Below, piece by piece: positions 29,565 to 33,667 of a DNA stretch of 33,667 nt. The stretch is from the NCBI GenBank assembly GCA_023627715.1, contig JAMAHW010000164.1:1-33667 (forward strand), in the 5' to 3' direction. Within the stretch, counting starts at the first letter, position 1; every line of letters begins with the position of its first letter. The notes beneath the pieces are model-generated. The model was not told the origin of the DNA and did not search any database. It saw nothing but the letters and a program-made list of their open reading frames with translations. A program made the position numbers and the translations under genes. The stretch comes from Periconia sp. R9002 (lineage: Eukaryota; Ascomycota; Dothideomycetes; Pleosporales; Periconiaceae).

Positions 29565-31062
29565 CATCAGCATAACAATAGAAACAATGCTTCAAATATT
29601 TCCAAAATAGTTAACTATTCGAACCACCAGCACTTCCATCCGTCGCAGGATATTCAGATAAAAGTGCGAGATTTACTTGTTGCGTTTTAGAGGGGCCTGT
29701 CAACTGCAAAGAGCCCGTAAAAACCGCAGCCACTTGCTGCCTATCCTGAGTGCCGTTGGGAGTGTTGCCCCTAGTTTGGTGATTGCTACCGTTCACCCCT
29801 CCGTAGTGTCCTCCTGGCCTGCTGATGTAGTATTGCCTAAGGCGGCGAAGGATTCGGCGGGTCGCTCGTCATGATGGGCGGCGATGCTCGTAATGCCGTT
29901 AAGGTGTGGAAAATGGTCGAAAGTCTCTGCGCCAACGTGAATATATTATTGCGAAAGGGGGTTTGTTCTAACCTATGGTAGACACGGGTAACGCTTCGTC
30001 GTTTGTAAACGCTAGAAGCATGCAATGGGTGGTGTTTTACTGAATGAACGATTGGAAACGACCAGTAACAGACTGCTATTAACAAAGTGTTAGGCATTGC
30101 ATCTCGAAGATAGAAAGCTTTCTTGAGTTTTCTCACCTAAGTCGGTTCTTTGCGGTGCACAGGGGCAATTGGTTTGAACTGCCTTGGTACAGCAAACGGC
30201 GGTTGCCTTAAAACGCACTGTTGCTGGTGAGAGCTCTGCTGCTGGAGGAAGATGCCAACAATGGTAATAGAGATGACGGACGATAAGCTTGACTTAGTCA
30301 AAAAATGCGTGATAGGCGACTGATCTTTGCAGGATGTGTTGATCGAGGAGTGGCTTTGAGATGGAAGACGAAAAACTCCGTTTGATCGTTGCCTCAATAC
30401 GCCTCTTCTCGTCCCTTGACTCATACGCCATGCCGTACTACTCCCTCAATCCACACATCCTAGCACAGTGGAGCGTGTCTGCAGAAGCAACAGCGGCATT
30501 CCCTTTGTGCGGATGTTGTATTGTCAACAGTGCATGCTCCAAAGGCCGAAGGAGTCAAGTCGCAAAAGCACAATCTTGGACGTGTTCATGGCTTGCATGC
30601 ATGCAGCATGCTGGTGGTGGACATATGGTGGGAAGCTATTAGCTTTATCCTCGGGGATGAGTGGGATGAAAGCAGTGCTAATACTAGAGATGATTGGTCT
30701 CCTTGCAATAGCGTGGGCGAGTCCTAGTTGTAATTGTAAAGGCTTTAGGATATGCCCCAGACCTGTATATGAGAGGTACGGGTCGAATTCCGAGCATATA
30801 TAACAAACTACGGTCTGTGTGCTTTTGTTTCATTAATGGTTCGTGCCTAGCCCGATACAGTTTGTGGGTTAAGAAACGCTACTATTAGTCACGCAGCGCA
30901 GGGATATAATGCAGTATTCTAAATGCCCCTAACAGCCGTGGCTCTGTTAAGTATCTAAGCAGACAAGTTTCTATCCTAACGATGGTACCGACGGGGGCTA
31001 TAACTCTAAGCGGCTGTCTTCACAGAAGGATTAAGAAGGAGGTGACGGAGGCCATATGTACT
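29565..31062. other. Largely non-coding region with weak, unidentified reading frames
   Basis: No recognisable gene. Two weak possibilities exist. On the minus strand, a cysteine-containing reading (ATAVCCTKAVQTNCPCAPQ, about 30155-30215) ends at a good donor (GTGAGA, about 30136) and could join in frame to a reading that stops near 29810. On the plus strand, an open reading from about 30473 to 30726 is preceded by a CTAG acceptor-like site. Neither has a supported start or a known domain, so I do not call them genes. Confidence 0.4.
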
Positions 31063-31530
31063 TCATTGCTCTAGCATCCATCCTTCGTCTGCTCCAAATT
31101 TTCCTTGATCCTTAATAGCGCCCTTCCCTTTACTCCGCTTTGCATTTTTCGGTCTTCCCAGTCGCGCCATATCCCCTTTCTCGGTCTTTAATAGAGGCAT
31201 AACTGGTAATTGCGGTTTCGGCTGTGATAGTGCTTTTCTCAAGATAGGTACCTTGTCATCATCACGGGGAAAAAGGTCTTCGTCGCTAATAAAAGCACAA
31301 CGTTTCGGGTCATTCCATGTTGTGAATGAGCTGCTAGCACCCGAAAATGTGCCGTTCCTCGTGACGGGGAATAGTTTCGGTAGAGCGGAGCCAAATGCTG
31401 ATGTCGCGTTAGAACTTGGGTATACTTTGGTCGGGCTTTCGTTGAGTTGAATATCGATTGGACAAGACGATGTTTCTCGAATGTAGTCTTGGGGTACCGA
31501 GGGTTGAGACTGAATATGCTTGCCCGTATG
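31063..31530 (-). CDS. Unidentified protein, terminal exon (partial gene model)
   Basis: A 156-codon open reading on the minus strand with no internal Met start, bounded upstream by an acceptor-like CTTAG at 31531-31535 and ending with TGA at 31063-31065. It therefore looks like the last exon of a spliced gene and is easily missed by Met-to-stop ORF searches. The translation has a Ser/Thr/Pro-rich first half, a central acidic motif (CAFISDEDLFPRDDD), and a basic tail (RLGRPKNAKRSKGKG) that could be a nuclear localisation signal. The first exon is uncertain: a short ATG exon around 31605-31615 with a GTATTT donor would fit, but it is weak. I do not recognise the family. A minus-strand frame in 31239-31583 and a plus-strand frame in 31253-31450 overlap it and are less gene-like. 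Confidence 0.45.
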   Translation of the reverse strand, partial: HTGKHIQSQPSVPQDYIRETSSCPIDIQLNESPTKVYPSSNATSAFGSALPKLFPVTRNGTFSGASSSFTTWNDPKRCAFISDEDLFPRDDDKVPILRKALSQPKPQLPVMPLLKTEKGDMARLGRPKNAKRSKGKGAIKDQGKFGADEGWMLEQ

Positions 31531-31535
31531 CTAAG

Positions 31536-32287
31536 ACATGGCGAATTCAGCCGAAGATTCGGATCAAAGCTTTCGTTGACCATGACACTCAGTTAAATAC
31601 AATGCCTCTCATGTAAATGGGCAGGAGACCTGAGAGCCACATCTGCAAGCTCGAGTAAGCATGATTATTTCCATCGTTTGAAGGGCAGTGGTTGAATTTG
31701 GGTGCTGGCGACCGTGGTGGCTCCGAAGCAAGTGATTGAATTCATTGATTCTTCTAATGATAGAGGGGAGCTGACGTCTATATATACATGCTGGTGCCAA
31801 GGCCCCTAGCCTCACTACTACACTATAACAGTGTACGTCTCGGCGACCTGTGACACTCAACAGTGGGGGCCTGAAGCCTTTCGTCTCTTCGTTCCTTCAC
31901 ACGTACGTCGGGCTGTCTGCGGCACACTATAGACCATCTCCTCTATAAGATATAAAAGTACAATTCTACATTCTATTGTATGCATGTCTCCATTATTTTA
32001 GAACTCGTTTAAATTCAATCTGAATTTTCACACCTCTCCTGACCACATACCAACGCTAATCGTATTTCCGAGGGCAACTATAGTAACTTAGCTGTAGAGT
32101 TTTGTAGCTAAAAATGCCTTTACTTTACAAAAAAAATATGTTAATATTTTCAATCCACCTAGGTCCTAGGTACTACTATAATGCAATAACTAGAGTAAAG
32201 ACTAAATTAAAATACAACAAAAAGTGTGCCGATTGAAGTCGACTGTTTCGACAAAAGAGGTCAGATAACCACCTTCTCCAAGTCCCA
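31536..32287. other. Intergenic region, no supported gene
   Basis: Contains the possible upstream part of the unidentified minus-strand gene (31536-31860) and then AT-rich sequence (about 31940-32220), the 3' flank of the secreted-protein gene. No RNA gene or repeat recognised. Confidence 0.5.
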
Positions 32288-32814
32288 CTACCAGCGAGAG
32301 TCAACATTGCAGGTATTGTGAACGCGACGCCACTCGTTGGCGGACTCCTGAAAGCAGTTCTTGTATGCTGCATAGCCTGCATCTGTGTTTGTAAAGCTGA
32401 CATCAGCGCGCCAGCTTCCACCATCAAGGTTGGGATCAAAGCCGCACTGAACATTGGAAACTCTACTCCAGCAATGTCCCGCTATTATGTTATTAATATC
32501 AAAACAATTAAGAGAACAGTGGGGAGTGCATACCATTCATAGCATCGCAAAAGCTCCGAGGTTCGATACCGTTACCCTGCACAGAGAACTTCACTTGGAA
32601 TCGCTTCAAAGCGTTCTCAATCCAATCTTGGCGGTAGCCAGCAGTAAGTTTGCAGTTGGCTCGGCTCTCTAGTTCTACAAATAGAGTCAGACGATAGTGT
32701 CGAAGAGAGGGAAGAAAGCCTCGTACCAGGAGCCTTCACAGCTTCCAAGCCAGAAGCTGGGATGGAGGCGGCAGAAGCCAGCAGAGGAAGAGCAAGGAGG
32801 AAAAGATTCTTCAT
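32288..32814 (-). CDS. Small secreted cysteine-containing protein (effector candidate), 3 exons
   Basis: Exons (minus) 32814-32727, 32668-32534 and 32481-32288 join in frame over 58- and 52-nt introns (donors GTACGA and GTATGC, acceptors CTAG and ATAG) to give 138 aa. Residues 1-16 (MKNLFLLALPLLASA) form a clear signal peptide with a likely cut after ASA. The mature part has six cysteines, at about residues 35, 70, 78, 87, 117 and 132, an even number suggesting three disulfides. It has no membrane segment or GPI signal and ends in CNVDSRW. I do not recognise a family. Size, secretion and cysteine content fit fungal effector candidates or other secreted proteins. A TATA box lies about 120 bp upstream of the start. 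Confidence 0.85.
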
Positions 32815-32933
32815 TTTGTTGGAGTGATGGGAGTTGCGACGAATAAACTGTTGGTATGGACCTTGTAAAGAGTGTAGGTGTTGGTAAGGCTTCGAGCGAG
32901 TGGATGAAGCACAATCAACAAGAAAGAGGCAGG

Positions 32934-32942
32934 CTTATATAT
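32934..32942 (-). promoter_or_regulatory. TATA box of the secreted-protein gene
   Basis: ATATATAAG on the minus strand, about 120 bp upstream of the start codon at 32814 and followed by pyrimidine-rich leader sequence, a normal fungal arrangement. Confidence 0.6.
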
Positions 32943-33667
32943 TGTTTGCTTGGGCCGAGAGCGATAGGAAGTTGACATTTAAGGGAGAGAGGAAAGCTGT
33001 CACTAGGGTGAGAACCAAGATCAGGATCAAGACCAAGACTACCGCCTGTTGTTACATCCGACGAGAAAACTAGGATTATGAGCTAGAAACGGTAAAGTCG
33101 CGTTCAAATAAGGAAATCCAAGTCTTGCTCAATCCTAATGCTAATCCTGATTTTCCTATCCTGACGCTGATCTTGCCGATCCTGACGCCTGATTCCGATT
33201 TCCAATTCCGACCACTATTCCGACCAATCACTAATCTAGCCCCCCATTCCTAATCCTCAGGCTTCCTGTTGCTTATAATCTACCGCAGTACCCTATTATT
33301 CATTGTTTTAGAGTCTACAGCTAGGGCCGAGATCCTCTAGGGTAATACGAAGAAAGACTACGGAGGCTTTCCTTAGTTGTAGGGGCCCAATCCCTTCTAT
33401 AGAGCTTTCAACTAAATAACCGCGTCTGCGATGGAAGTATAGACTAGTAGGGGCGACTAAACATCAAATCAACTAGGGCAAGGTGTACGTATTACCAAGT
33501 TAAATGCACTGCGCCATGGCGCTATATGGATGGATATTTTGGATATGGACGCATAACCCTCGAATATTTTCTAGGGTAACGGAGCATGCCGGCTACCCAC
33601 CTTCTTCTTCCGTACTCGGCAGGTGTCGCAACCCGTTCTTCGTGGTGTTCCAACCATGGTGGTGGCA
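32943..33667. other. Upstream intergenic region with degenerate short repeats
   Basis: Promoter side of the secreted-protein gene. At 33010-33050 and 33130-33210 there are degenerate short repeats (AAGATCAGGATCAAGACC; repeated ATCCTGACGC and CTAATCCTGAT units). No coding sequence recognised up to the window end. Confidence 0.5.

Noticed and set aside
29810..30424. Minus-strand cysteine-containing secreted protein gene
   Set aside because: A plausible donor and in-frame downstream reading exist, but no start, no signal peptide in the same frame, and no family support.
30361..30803. Overlapping plus-strand ORFs in three frames
   Set aside because: All three frames are open at once, which gives no basis for choosing one. 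No recognisable domain, and the longest needs a GTG start.

Overview
The window looks like a filamentous ascomycete chromosome segment, probably Dothideomycetes/Pleosporales. That placement is an inference from the gene families and is not proven. The evidence is short spliceosomal introns (about 44-126 nt, GT...AG, some with CTAAC/CTGAC-like branch sites), fungal hAT and Fot1/Pogo-like DNA transposons, a fungal NACHT-WD40 NOD-like receptor, and a small secreted cysteine-rich protein. I saw no tRNA, rRNA, CRISPR array or prokaryotic-style operon.

Layout. 1-1047: an hAT transposase broken into two halves on opposite strands. 1.1-2.0 kb: simple repeats, one copy of a ~195-bp dispersed repeat, and AT-rich sequence. 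2.0-12.5 kb: the gene-bearing left part. It holds a membrane GT2 glycosyltransferase (-), an aldo-keto reductase (-) divergent from a toxD/LovC-like enoyl reductase (+), and a CipB-like MDR oxidoreductase (-). The second copy of the dispersed repeat and another dead hAT (8.7-10.4 kb) lie between the two MDR genes. 13.3-17.5 kb: two related Fot1/Pogo-like elements, tail to tail and 32 bp apart. The first carries nonsense codons; the second has an intact 632-codon transposase and nearly perfect terminal inverted repeats. 17.7-22.5 kb: the centrepiece, a three-exon NLR-type gene with an NWD-like N-terminal region, a NACHT domain and a WD40 array of nearly identical 42-residue (126-bp) repeats. 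The array is interrupted by a 100-N assembly gap. 23.4-25.2 kb: a decayed PIF1-family helicase gene. 25.25-27.5 kb: a third decayed hAT with a recognisable left end. It is interrupted at its 3' end by a third Fot1-like element (27.5-29.56 kb), which lost its second catalytic Asp through a short-repeat deletion. 29.6-33.7 kb: mostly non-coding, with one unidentified coding exon (-) and a three-exon small secreted protein gene (-).

How it fits together. The three oxidoreductases and the glycosyltransferase could be peripheral metabolic or cell-surface genes. No polyketide synthase, NRPS, terpene synthase or regulator is visible, so a biosynthetic cluster is not demonstrated. The right two thirds is a transposon-rich accessory compartment holding a fast-evolving candidate non-self recognition receptor and a candidate secreted effector. 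The most interesting biology is the receptor's WD40 array. Its repeats are homogenised, differ at a limited set of positions, contain visible block duplications, and are under-assembled at the gap. An apparently intact transposon sits about 140 bp upstream of the receptor's start codon.
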